A DNA stretch of 64,000 nucleotides from Paenibacillus sp. CC-CFT747 (GTDB taxonomy: Bacteria > Bacillota > Bacilli > Paenibacillales > NBRC-103111). Positions 39,171 through 49,042 of the stretch are shown here, in pieces. Where the stretch lies: contig CP106741.1 in NCBI GenBank assembly GCA_030323305.1, positions 625,001-689,000 of the forward strand, written 5' to 3'. Within the stretch, counting starts at the first letter, position 1; each line of letters opens with the position of its first letter. The translations under genes and the position numbers were made by a program. The notes under the pieces were generated by a model that saw nothing but the letters and a program-made list of their open reading frames with translations, made no database searches and was not told the origin of the DNA.

Positions 39171-40536
39171 AGTTTACTATGCTTTGATCCGCTATTTCTT
39201 CCCAGCTTCTTTGAAGCCGATGGATGTCTTCCTCCAATAACTGTCCGTTTTGTATTTCAATAATCTCAAGGTCCGTTAAAGCTTTTATAGCATGTTTTAA
39301 GCCTGCAGGTATTTGGATAACATCTCCCGCTGAAACGGAAACGATGTTGTTTTCTAATTTCACCAGTCCTCTTCCTGAAATTACGTTCCATGTTTCTTTT
39401 CTTAGTCTATGAAAGTGATAACTTATATTACTATTGGCCGAGATACAAATTCTCTTGGTTAACACTTCACTTCCTTCACCGGTTTTCGTATAATCCAGTA
39501 CCCGATACCATCCCCATAATCTCTCTTCATACCTTATAGGTAGCGTGTCTTTGATAAAATCTTTTATCCGGGGACTGGCTTGCTTGTCTGCCACCAAGAT
39601 TCCGTCGGGGCTAGCCGCAATTATGGCATTAGTCATTCCAATAATAGTTACGGGAATATCCAGCTCGTTGACCAAGTGAGTATTTGTCGAATCATTGGAT
39701 ATACTTCCTTTTCCAATTTGACGAGATTTCATCTCTTCTGTAAGAGTATTCCATGTCCCTAAATCTTTCCAACATCCAGAGTAAGGAAGCATAACGATCT
39801 TTTCACATTTTTCAACCACTTCATAATCAAAACTTATTTTATCAAGTAACCCATATTGCTTAGTTAGCTCCTCGTACTGGACAGGCAATCTCTTACTCTC
39901 AAGCAAGGAGATAAGAAAACCGAGCCGAAAAGCAAACACTCCACAGTTCCAAAAGGCATTTTGTTCTATTAATCTTTTAGCACCAGCCTGATCGGGCTTT
40001 TCTGCGAACCTCTTAACTGTTAAGTACGTAGCAGAAGATCTGGTTTGATCTTCTGGAACAATATATCCATACTTTTCAGACGGATAAGTCGGTTTTACTC
40101 CAATTAACGCAATATCTGCTTTAGAATGAAGTAATATTTTTTCAAGTTCCTTAACTTCATTAAAAAAACTATCTTCTACAAAAGGATCTACGGGAAGGAC
40201 GGCTACAACTTCATTTAAGCCTATCCCCACATGGGAATATAAGTAAGTTGAAGCTAACGCTATAGCAGGAAACGTATCTCGACGAGATGGTTCTATTATT
40301 ACAGGAACATCTTCTCCTAATTGACTCTGGATCAATTCTGATTGTGACTTACTAGTTGCTATATATGAGGAAGAAGCCAATCCAACGGAATCAAGCTGCT
40401 TCCAAACCCGCTGAACCATCGACTCCATCTCATTGCTATTTTTACTTAAAACCTTAATAAATTGTTTAGACCTTGAATCATTTGATAGTGGCCACAATCT
40501 TTTTCCCGAACCTCCGGAAAGAAGAATTAACTTCAT
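39169..40536 (-). CDS. manC: mannose-1-phosphate guanylyltransferase / mannose-6-phosphate isomerase-like
   Basis: An intact protein of about 455 residues. The N-terminal nucleotidyltransferase has LLSGGSGKRLWPLSNDSRSKQ, VLPVDPFV and FAEKPDQAGAKRLI; the C-terminal cupin has YHFHRLRKETWNVISG and GDVIQIPAGLKHAI, the isomerase-type half. It makes GDP-mannose from mannose-1-phosphate and GTP. The ATG at 40536 is taken rather than 40548, where AAGG abuts the start. It is convergent with the SLH gene and likely feeds the glycan pathway. Confidence 0.92.
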   Translation of the reverse strand: MKLILLSGGSGKRLWPLSNDSRSKQFIKVLSKNSNEMESMVQRVWKQLDSVGLASSSYIATSKSQSELIQSQLGEDVPVIIEPSRRDTFPAIALASTYLYSHVGIGLNEVVAVLPVDPFVEDSFFNEVKELEKILLHSKADIALIGVKPTYPSEKYGYIVPEDQTRSSATYLTVKRFAEKPDQAGAKRLIEQNAFWNCGVFAFRLGFLISLLESKRLPVQYEELTKQYGLLDKISFDYEVVEKCEKIVMLPYSGCWKDLGTWNTLTEEMKSRQIGKGSISNDSTNTHLVNELDIPVTIIGMTNAIIAASPDGILVADKQASPRIKDFIKDTLPIRYEERLWGWYRVLDYTKTGEGSEVLTKRICISANSNISYHFHRLRKETWNVISGRGLVKLENNIVSVSAGDVIQIPAGLKHAIKALTDLEIIEIQNGQLLEEDIHRLQRSWEEIADQSIVN

Positions 40537-40860
40537 ACCTGAACACATCCTTATTTTTCTAATCCTTCTCCATCAAACCTCTACTCTAACCTACACCAAA
40601 TGGTTAATAAACGAACAAAGCCACTACATCCTATGGATGGTGGCTCTACTGTTTATTATACGACATTTTGATATAATGGCAATATTATTCCAAAAAGACA
40701 GCATGGTTGCAAGATTAGTAGTAGACTACTTTAGAAAAAGGAAGGTTTTCTTAATATAGGAGATACAGAATCAAAAAAAGCCTCCCGGTCTCTGATATTA
40801 TCCCCTTTAAGTAGACAGTGTGGAAAAAGCACACTATGGTTTACTTGGAGGGGATTTTTC

Positions 40861-41124
40861 TTGGGCGAAATTCGGAAGACGTATGACATAGAATTCAAAC
40901 GGCGAGCAGTGGAAATGTTCGTTGTAGAGGGTATGGGCTACAAAACCGTAGCAAAGGCTTTGAGCATCAACGACAAAATGGTTCGAAGATGGGTATCACA
41001 TTTTGAACGAGAAGGACTCGAGGGGCTTAAGGAAAAAGAGGCACATCAAGTACAGGGAGACCCAAGAAACCGGCAACGGTGGAAGAAGAACTATTGCAGC
41101 TCCGAGCGGAGAATGCGTTGCTAA
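40861..41124 (+). CDS. IS3-family transposase OrfA (HTH part, reading frame disturbed)
   Basis: A TTG start after GGAGGGG. The Tnp_1-type helix-turn-helix is clear: YDIEFKRRAVEMFV, GYKTVAKALSINDKMVRRWV. After about residue 58 the expected GRPKKPATVEEELLQLRAENALLKK leucine-zipper region is in other frames. In IS150 members OrfA and OrfB are joined by a -1 frameshift. Here extra shifts near 41040 and 41125 suggest consensus errors or decay. Confidence 0.85.
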   Translation: MGEIRKTYDIEFKRRAVEMFVVEGMGYKTVAKALSINDKMVRRWVSHFEREGLEGLKEKEAHQVQGDPRNRQRWKKNYCSSERRMRC

Positions 41125-42023
41125 AAAGCTTATCGAACTGCAAAGGGGGAAGAGAAGAACAACGTCAAACGTACCAAGCCATTGAAGAACTAGCTCCGTC
41201 CTATCCGATCACGCTGCTTTGCCGGCTGGCAGGCGTAGCCCGAAGCAGTTACTACAAGTGGGCAGCGCGCAAGCAACACCCTACAGCCAAACAGATCCAG
41301 GACGACGAGCTGAAGGTGAAGATCATGGAATGCCACACGCATGTAAAGGGGATCTACGGGTATCCCCGTGTTCGCACATGGCTGAAGAAGACCTATAATC
41401 TCCAAGTCAATCACAAGCGAGTTTACCGGCTCATGAGGGAACTCGGCATCCGATCGCGGATTAGGCGCAAGAAGCCCTACTTCGGCTCCCGGGAAGCCAC
41501 CGTTGTGTCTAAGAACGTGCTTAACCGGAAGTTCAGCGCAACAGCCCCGAACCAAAAGTGGGCAACCGATGTTACCTATCTGCCGATCGGTTCCCGATTC
41601 CTATACCTATCGGTTATTTTTGATCTCTATAACAACGAAGTGGTGTCCTACCAAATCGGCCGCCACAACAACTTAAAGCTTGTACTGGATACCGTCGAAG
41701 CAGCTGTACACAAGCGCAATGTGAAGAAGCTTTTGCTTCACAGCGATCAAGGATTTCAATACACCCACAAGCATTACCATACGCTGTTGAAGCGCAAGAA
41801 GATAAAGCCAAGTATGTCGCGCAAGGGCAACTGTTGGGACAATGCCTGCATTGAAAGCTTCTTCGGGCACCTCAAGTCGGAGTGTGTTCGCCTACAATCC
41901 TTTGCATCTGAAGATGAACTAACAGAGGCCATTGGAAGCTATATTCACTTTTACAATAACGAACGTTTTCAACAGAAACTAAACAACCTTAGTCAGGTTG
42001 AATACCGGACCAAGGTCGCTTAG
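41079..42023 (+). CDS. IS3-family transposase OrfB (DDE integrase)
   Basis: A retroviral-integrase-fold transposase. It has the HTH_21 segment (KGIYGYPRVRTWLKK, VNHKRVYRLMRELGIRSR) and the catalytic rve domain: first Asp in NQKWATDVTYLP, second Asp in LLHSDQGFQYTH, Glu in DNACIESFFGHLKSE. The frame is intact from about 41150 to the end, so the element may still be active if OrfA is intact in reality. Confidence 0.92.
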   Translation: MEEELLQLRAENALLKSLSNCKGGREEQRQTYQAIEELAPSYPITLLCRLAGVARSSYYKWAARKQHPTAKQIQDDELKVKIMECHTHVKGIYGYPRVRTWLKKTYNLQVNHKRVYRLMRELGIRSRIRRKKPYFGSREATVVSKNVLNRKFSATAPNQKWATDVTYLPIGSRFLYLSVIFDLYNNEVVSYQIGRHNNLKLVLDTVEAAVHKRNVKKLLLHSDQGFQYTHKHYHTLLKRKKIKPSMSRKGNCWDNACIESFFGHLKSECVRLQSFASEDELTEAIGSYIHFYNNERFQQKLNNLSQVEYRTKVA

Positions 42024-42102
42024 TGGCTTGATATTTACTGTCTACTTGACGGGGGTAAGTTCACTCCCGGGAGGCTTCTCTATTTTAGCCCAAAGGCCAA
42101 AC

Positions 42103-43812
<1,710 letters not shown>

Positions 43813-43848
43813 TTAAAGCTGGGCTCGCGAGGAACCCGAATATGATCA

Positions 43849-44130
43849 TTAGCCCAGAACGGCCAGAATGTCGCTTTCACGCATGATGAGCAGTTCGCGT
43901 CCTTCGAACTTCACTTCGGTGCCGGCATATTTGGAGAAGATGATGCGGTCGCCTTCTTTCACTTCCAAAGGAACACGTTCTCCGTCCTTGAAGGTTCCGG
44001 CGCCAACAGCTACAACACGACCTTCCTGCGGCTTCTCCTTTGCCGTATCCGGCAATACGATTCCGCTTGCTGTGGTTTCCTCCTTAGCAACGGCTTCGAT
44101 AACTACGCGATCACCCAAAGGTTTGATCAT
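43849..44130 (-). CDS. groES: co-chaperonin GroES
   Basis: An intact 93-residue lid protein of GroEL. It begins [12 protein letters not shown], has the mobile loop ([20 protein letters not shown]) and ends [15 protein letters not shown] site precedes the ATG. It is the first gene of the HrcA-controlled operon. Confidence 0.98.
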   Translation of the reverse strand: MIKPLGDRVVIEAVAKEETTASGIVLPDTAKEKPQEGRVVAVGAGTFKDGERVPLEVKEGDRIIFSKYAGTEVKFEGRELLIMRESDILAVLG

Positions 44131-44165
44131 GGAAAAACTGCCTCCTTTAATTTATGTAGCTTGGG

Positions 44166-44192
44166 TTAGCACTCAAGACTGGTTAGTGCTAA
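44166..44192 (-). promoter_or_regulatory. CIRCE operator (HrcA binding site)
   Basis: TTAGCACTC, nine bases, TAGTGCTAA: one mismatch from the consensus TTAGCACTC-N9-GAGTGCTAA. It lies just downstream of the -10 box of the groESL promoter, where HrcA represses until heat or misfolding stress. Confidence 0.95.
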
Positions 44193-44203
44193 CAACACTA
44201 TTT

Positions 44204-44232
44204 ATGATAATAATTTTGGGATGATTTTGCAA
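44204..44232 (-). promoter_or_regulatory. sigma-A promoter of groESL
   Basis: TTGCAA, 17 bases, TATCAT on the minus strand, placed a few bases before the CIRCE element. Confidence 0.7.
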
Positions 44233-44455
44233 GTCTTTTTGGACATTTTTTCAAAGGTTTATCCGATTCGCCAAAAGAACCCGCCAATCGACAACCTGAC
44301 CGGCCATATGGCGGAAAAGGCTAACGCTTGCGGGTTTTCTAGAGGCATCGCACGTTTATGTCAGACACGACGGAAGGCGGGATGGTGGCTCGGAACAAGC
44401 CTCTCGCTTATGGCTGAAAGGTGGCGGACTCGGAACAAGCTATCCCTCATCCCCA

Positions 44456-45211
44456 TCACTTCGGACCGTATTCCTCCTCCCACTCCCGGTCCTGCTCCAA
44501 CTGCCGGCGGTAGATGCGACCGGACAGTACCACGCTAATCTCGTACAGAATGATAAGCGGCAGGACGATGAGCAGGTTGGACAAGAGATCGGGCGGCGCG
44601 ATCAAGGTGGACAGAATGACCAGAATGAGGTACGAATACCGGCGCAGCTTCCGCAGCCGGATAGGGTTCAAGACCCGGAGCTTGGTCAGAAACATCACCA
44701 CCACCGGCAGCTCGAACACGAGGGAGACGGGCAGCAAGATGTTGAACATAAAGGTAAAATATTGCGTAATCCCGTACGTCTCGATAAGGCTCATTCGTTC
44801 GTTAAGGCTCGTGGTAAAAGCCAGGGCGAGCCGGAAGACCACAAAGTAGGCAAACGAGAAGCCGGCCAGAAAAAGCAGCACGGAAAACGGAATGTACTTG
44901 ATCGTGGCCTTCTGTTCCTCTTCGCGAAGCCCCGGCTTGACGAACGCCCAGAGGTGATAAAGCGTAAACGGCAGCGTCACCGCCACCGCAAAAAGAAAGG
45001 CGAATTGAAAATAAACGCGGATTCCGTCACCCGGCGCCAGGGCGTGCCAGGAAATGCCGGTGGCGGGAGGAATGCTTTTCAAGTAGTCGAGCGCCGGAAC
45101 GGCGATAAAAAAGCCGGCGACCATCGTGACGACAAGCACGGCCGCCACCCACATAATGCGGCGGCGCAGCTCGCCCAGATGGTCCACCAGCGACATTTGA
45201 TCTTCTTCCAT
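44456..45211 (-). CDS. tatC: twin-arginine translocase subunit TatC
   Basis: An intact 251-residue protein with six membrane helices, the receptor for RR signal peptides. Family motifs: DHLGELRRRIMWV at the N-terminus, FAYFVVFRLAL and FELPVVVMFL. It lies about 50 bp after tatA in the same direction. The location between moaC and groESL matches tatAy-tatCy of B. subtilis. Confidence 0.95.
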   Translation of the reverse strand: MEEDQMSLVDHLGELRRRIMWVAAVLVVTMVAGFFIAVPALDYLKSIPPATGISWHALAPGDGIRVYFQFAFLFAVAVTLPFTLYHLWAFVKPGLREEEQKATIKYIPFSVLLFLAGFSFAYFVVFRLALAFTTSLNERMSLIETYGITQYFTFMFNILLPVSLVFELPVVVMFLTKLRVLNPIRLRKLRRYSYLILVILSTLIAPPDLLSNLLIVLPLIILYEISVVLSGRIYRRQLEQDREWEEEYGPK

Positions 45212-45261
45212 AATTCACCAACCCCATGCTTGTATGTGCCCGTTCGGGCCCGCGGGCGGGC

Positions 45262-45528
45262 TTAATCGGGCAGTCGGCGGTTGTCCGGCTTCTTCGCTTC
45301 GGGCTTGGCCTCGGACCGGGTTTCATGAACGCGGACTTCTTCGGCCGGAATCTCTTTGCGGACCGGTTTCTGGTCGTCGTCATCGTTCATAATGTCCTTG
45401 GCCCCGTTCTTGAACTCCTTAAGCGTTTTGCCGAATGCCCTTCCGAGCTCCGGAAGCTTGTTCGGTCCGAACAGCAGCAGGGCCACCAGGACGATCAACA
45501 GGATTCCTATCGCACTCGGTGTGTGCAT
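45262..45528 (-). CDS. tatA: TatA/TatE-type twin-arginine translocase subunit
   Basis: An 88-residue protein with one membrane helix (IGILLIVLVALLLFGPNKL), then the FGPxKLPELGRAFGKTLKEFK amphipathic helix and a charged tail. It forms the pore of the Tat pathway with TatC. A GGAG site precedes the ATG. Confidence 0.93.
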   Translation of the reverse strand: MHTPSAIGILLIVLVALLLFGPNKLPELGRAFGKTLKEFKNGAKDIMNDDDDQKPVRKEIPAEEVRVHETRSEAKPEAKKPDNRRLPD

Positions 45529-45565
45529 AGAATCATCTCCTAATCTAAATGTTATGCCTTAAGCA

Positions 45566-46597
45566 TCAGCAGCCGTGAAGCCCGCCGTAGCCCATCTCCA
45601 CAATGTCTTCCTTGCGGATGATTTCGCCGGCGCAAATTCTCGGGAGCAGCACGTCAAACGAGGTGTAAGGGTCATGCATGACACAGCCGGGAAGCCCCAT
45701 AACCGGGATGCCGTCCAGGTAAGCCATCAGCAGCATGGAGCCCGGCAGCATCGGGGTCCCGTAGCTGACGATGTCCGCTCCGGCCTGCCGGATGGCTCCC
45801 GGCGTCCGGTCGTCCGGATCGACGGACATGCCGCCCGTCAGGAGCAGCAGGTCGACCCCTTGCTCCCGGAAATACCGGATGTCTTCGACAATCCGGGAGC
45901 TTTCGTCGGGCGCAAGCCGCTGCTCCACGACCTCAGAGCCGAGGGCGGCCAGCTTCTCCCGGACGATCGGCCCGAACTTGTCCTGGATCCGTCCTTTGTA
46001 TACTTCGCTGCCGGTTGTAATAAGTCCTGCACGCAGCGGACGAAAAGGTTTCACCGAGACGAGCCCTGCTTCATCCGGTCCGGATCCGCTCCCTGCCCGG
46101 TGAGCCTCGGCCAGCCGCTCCACCTCCCGAATGCGCTCCTCCTCGATGACGAGGGGAATGACCCGCGTGCCGACGAGAGCCTGTCCGGACTTCACGACGG
46201 TGTTGTTCTTAACCGTCGAGAAGACGACGGATTCGAGCGCGTTGGCTTCGTTGACGAAGTCCCGGTGAATCTTGGCCAGGCCGTGGATCGAGGATTTCAG
46301 GCTGACCTTTCCCTCATGCGGGTCGGTCAGCACAATATGCTCTCCCGCCGCCGCCCGCGCCATCCGCAGGGCGGCTTCATCCTCGTGAAGATAGCCGTCG
46401 GCCAACTCCAGCGTGTAGATGTGCTCCTTGCCGATGGAAAGGAGCGCGGGAATGTCGTCTTCCCGGACAACGTGGCCTTTCTTGAACAGCCTTCCCTTGA
46501 ATTCCCCGGGAAGGATCTGGGTTAAATCGTGGGCGAGCACCAGCCCGACCGCTTCCTCCACCTTCACTTCGCGCAGCATTCCGGCGGGGGCGGTCAT
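45566..46597 (-). CDS. molybdopterin-binding (MoeA/Mog-domain) protein
   Basis: A 343-residue protein. The C-terminal half is a MoCF_biosynth/Mog-like domain: LRAGLITTGSEVYKGRIQDKFGPIV, LLLLTGGMSVDPDDRTPGAI, MLPGSMLLMAYLDGIPVMGLPG. The N-terminal half (VGLVLAHDLTQILPGEFKGRLFKKG) recalls MoeA domains. The role may be molybdenum insertion or a related molybdopterin step, or it may be a MoeA paralogue without activity. The ATG overlaps the stop of the MoaB-like gene. Confidence 0.8.
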   Translation of the reverse strand: MTAPAGMLREVKVEEAVGLVLAHDLTQILPGEFKGRLFKKGHVVREDDIPALLSIGKEHIYTLELADGYLHEDEAALRMARAAAGEHIVLTDPHEGKVSLKSSIHGLAKIHRDFVNEANALESVVFSTVKNNTVVKSGQALVGTRVIPLVIEEERIREVERLAEAHRAGSGSGPDEAGLVSVKPFRPLRAGLITTGSEVYKGRIQDKFGPIVREKLAALGSEVVEQRLAPDESSRIVEDIRYFREQGVDLLLLTGGMSVDPDDRTPGAIRQAGADIVSYGTPMLPGSMLLMAYLDGIPVMGLPGCVMHDPYTSFDVLLPRICAGEIIRKEDIVEMGYGGLHGC

Positions 46598-47085
46598 GAA
46601 TGATCCGCTCCGCTTCCCGTCAGAATGCTGAGCGCGTGAGGCAGCTCGTCGATGATCGCCGCCAGATTCTCGGCGACTCCCTTCGGGCTGCCCGGCAGGT
46701 TGACGATGAGCGTCTTGCCGCGGATCCCCGCCACCCCGCGGGACAGCATCGCGCGCGGGGAGCGCTGCATGGACGCCATCCTCATCGCTTCAGGCAGACC
46801 GGGAACGAGCCGTTCCACGACCTGCAGCGTGGCCTCGGGGGTCACATCCCGCGGCGCCAGGCCGGTGCCTCCCGTCGTCAGAATCAGGTCGGCCTGATAG
46901 TATTCCGTCATCTCAATCAGAGAGGCCATGATTTCGTTCATTTCGTCGGGGACGATGCGGTACTCGACGATTTCTCCCATGAGCTCCTCTTCGACAAGCT
47001 CGCGGATGACTTGGGCGCTGGTATCCTCTCTTTGCCCTCTCGAGCCTTTATCACTGGCTGTTAGAATCGCTACCTTCCAGCGCAT
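46594..47085 (-). CDS. moaB: MoaB/Mog-family molybdenum cofactor protein
   Basis: An intact 163-residue protein of the Mog/MoaB fold: VAILTASDKGSRGQREDTSAQ, LILTTGGTGLAPRDVTPEAT and VNLPGSPKGVAENLAAI. It probably adenylylates molybdopterin. It is part of a moaC-moaB-moeA-like-tatA-tatC run on the minus strand, fitting export of molybdoenzymes by Tat. Confidence 0.9.
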   Translation of the reverse strand: MRWKVAILTASDKGSRGQREDTSAQVIRELVEEELMGEIVEYRIVPDEMNEIMASLIEMTEYYQADLILTTGGTGLAPRDVTPEATLQVVERLVPGLPEAMRMASMQRSPRAMLSRGVAGIRGKTLIVNLPGSPKGVAENLAAIIDELPHALSILTGSGADHS

Positions 47086-47118
47086 GGCCGTTCACCTCTC
47101 TCCTAGTGTATCAAATAA

Positions 47119-47616
47119 TCAGGAAGAAATCGTATCGTTTCTGTGAAAATCTCCGCTCTTGCCGCCGGTTTTGTGGAGGAGACGCGTCGGGCCGATCTCC
47201 ATTTCCTTCTCCAACGCCTTGCACATGTCATAGACGGTCAGCGCCGCGGCGGAAACCGCCGTCAACGCCTCCATCTCCACGCCGGTAGGTCCCGTTATCC
47301 GGACCGTTGCTTCTATATATAGTTCATCTGTCCCGTTGTCATCGAAGCGGACGTCGATTCCCCGCAAGGCGAGCGGATGGCACATCGGAATCCACTCGGA
47401 CGTCTTCTTGGCCGCCATCACCCCGGCCACCTGAGCGACGGCCAGCACATCGCCCTTTCCGATTCGGCCCTGCCGGATCGCCTCCAGCGTGCCGGGCTTC
47501 ATGCGGACCGTGGTCCGGGCGGTCGCTTCGCGGCGGGTCTCCTGCTTCTCCGTCACATCGACCATCCGGGCCCGGCCCTGCTCATTAAAATGGGTCAACC
47601 CCTCAATCTCCGGCAA
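47119..47616 (-). CDS. moaC: cyclic pyranopterin monophosphate synthase MoaC
   Basis: An intact 165-residue protein. [43 protein letters not shown] and [26 protein letters not shown] are MoaC signatures. It converts the 3',8-cyclo-GTP product of MoaA into cyclic pyranopterin. The start is a TTG at 47616 after AAGGAGGCGG. It follows the formyl-THF cyclo-ligase gene with overlap. Confidence 0.94.
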   Translation of the reverse strand: MPEIEGLTHFNEQGRARMVDVTEKQETRREATARTTVRMKPGTLEAIRQGRIGKGDVLAVAQVAGVMAAKKTSEWIPMCHPLALRGIDVRFDDNGTDELYIEATVRITGPTGVEMEALTAVSAAALTVYDMCKALEKEMEIGPTRLLHKTGGKSGDFHRNDTISS

Positions 47617-48327
47617 GGCATCCGCCTCCTTTATAAGTATCGTGTAATCGTATCGTTATGGAGGTGTCGCAAAACATAAAAAAATTAACGCCGTTAGCCT
47701 TCATCCCGCCCAAGCAAAAGGGCTGCTCTCCGGCGGATATCCAGCGGGACTCCGTCACCACCGCATTCACGGGAATATCGTGGGGCTCCGTTGGCACCTC
47801 CGGCACAAGCTGAAGCTCGAATGCAAGGGCCAGCAGGAACGGCAGCGAGCCGTGACGGCGGGCATACTCGGATAAAAAGCGGTCGTAATAGCCCCCGCCG
47901 TAGCCAAGCCTGCCGCCCTTCGGGTCGAAAGCAAGGCCCGGCATCACCACCCAGCCGATAAGAGCGGTGTCCGGCAGCTCCGGACACTCCGGCTTGGGCT
48001 CCGGGATTCCCCATATCCCCTGCTGCACATCCTCGCGGGTGGAAATGAGATGAAGCTTCATTTCCTTCGTCTTCGACAGGGTCCGCGGGGCGGCCGTCGG
48101 AATTCCGGCACGCCAGCAGAACTCCAGCAGGGGATAGGTGTCAACCTCCGCGCCAAAGGAAAGATACGAGAAGACAACCGGCGGATAGGAAGAGGCTGAC
48201 TCCTCAGCCGTTCCGCCGCCCGTTCGCAAATGATGCGCGAAATCCGGCTTCTCTCTTCCGGCGGAAGCGCGGACCGCTTCTCCTCGATCTCCCGGCGGAG
48301 CCGTTTTTTCGATTGGGGCGCTTGCAT
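47603..48327 (-). CDS. 5-formyltetrahydrofolate cyclo-ligase (frameshifted)
   Basis: It converts 5-formyl-THF to 5,10-methenyl-THF using ATP. The N-terminus [20 protein letters not shown] and the core [47 protein letters not shown] are diagnostic, but in two frames (break near 48210). The start at 48327 has GAGAAGGG. The C-terminus beyond NAVVTESRW may also be shifted; an alternate frame stops at about 47694, which would remove the overlap with moaC. Confidence 0.85.
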
Positions 48328-48511
48328 GGGAATTCCCTTCTCCTCTTGTTTGATCACGTACTGGCAGTTGATCTCATTTTAGCACAAGGTTGTCCGTAAG
48401 AAAAAGCAGTCTACTAAAGAAGAAACATTCCGGGGTTCCTTGCGTACTAAAAGATGAGCAAGAAACTAAAAGTGTAAGCTTGCTATCACATCCTCGAGGA
48501 GGTGGGGCCCC

Positions 48512-48892
48512 ATGATGACCAATCCGGGCTTCGGCGGGGGCGGGATAAGCCATGCGCTGTTTTCCCTCTTCCCGATTATTTTCGGGACGGTCTTTGTACT
48601 GGTGATCGGTACGATTCTGGTGAAGTCCGTTAAGGGAGTCGCCCAATGGTCCTCCAACAACCAGGCGGAACGGCGGAAGGAGTGGGCCCGCGTGGTCACC
48701 AAACGCACCCAGGTGTACGGAGGGTCGGGGGACACCAGCGCGTCAACCGACTATTATGTAACCTTCGAGCTGCCCGACCGCAGCCGTCTCGAAATGAAGC
48801 TGCGCGGAGCCGAATACGGCCTGCTGGCCGAAGGAGATACCGGTACCCTGGACTACCAGGGGACCCGTTTTCATGCTTTTCAGCGGGATTAA
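48512..48892 (+). CDS. DUF2500 domain-containing membrane protein
   Basis: An intact 126-residue protein. One N-terminal membrane helix (LFSLFPIIFGTVFVLVIGTIL) is followed by a soluble domain with WARVVTKRTQVYGG, DYYVTFELPDRSRLEMKL and YGLLAEGDTGTLDYQGTRF, which I recognise as DUF2500. The function is unknown. AGGAGG precedes the ATG. It is a single gene divergent from the folate gene. Confidence 0.8.
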   Translation: MMTNPGFGGGGISHALFSLFPIIFGTVFVLVIGTILVKSVKGVAQWSSNNQAERRKEWARVVTKRTQVYGGSGDTSASTDYYVTFELPDRSRLEMKLRGAEYGLLAEGDTGTLDYQGTRFHAFQRD

Positions 48893-49042
48893 AGGCCTTC
48901 GTCTTCTGCTTTGCCGGCGTTTCATGTAAACTGAGAATAAGAACCGCCCGAAAAAGGCATCAACATGCCGCCCGCCTACCCTTCTTACCTGGAGATGGCC
49001 CGGGCATTGCAGAAGGCGAAAAATGATGGAGGTTTGTGTACC

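Larger units (their letters stand above)
40793..42063 (+). mobile_element. IS3-family (IS150-like) insertion sequence, 1271 bp, with 3-bp target duplication
   Basis: Terminal inverted repeats begin TGATATTATCCCC and TGAACTTACCCCC and share AAGTAGACAGT, with TG...CA ends typical of IS3 members. The flanks carry CTC on both sides (40790-40792 and 42064-42066), a 3-bp target duplication. Inside are orfA and orfB. The insertion lies in the loop of the groESL terminator hairpin. Confidence 0.93.
40778..42077 (-). terminator. groESL terminator split by the IS element
   Basis: The left arm AAGCCTCCCGG (40778-40788) and the right arm CCGGGAGGCTT (42067-42077) are exact complements. Removing the insertion and one copy of the 3-bp duplication gives an 11-bp stem with a TCTC loop and, on the minus strand, seven T: a canonical terminator for groEL. 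The element now separates the arms by 1.28 kb. Confidence 0.85.
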
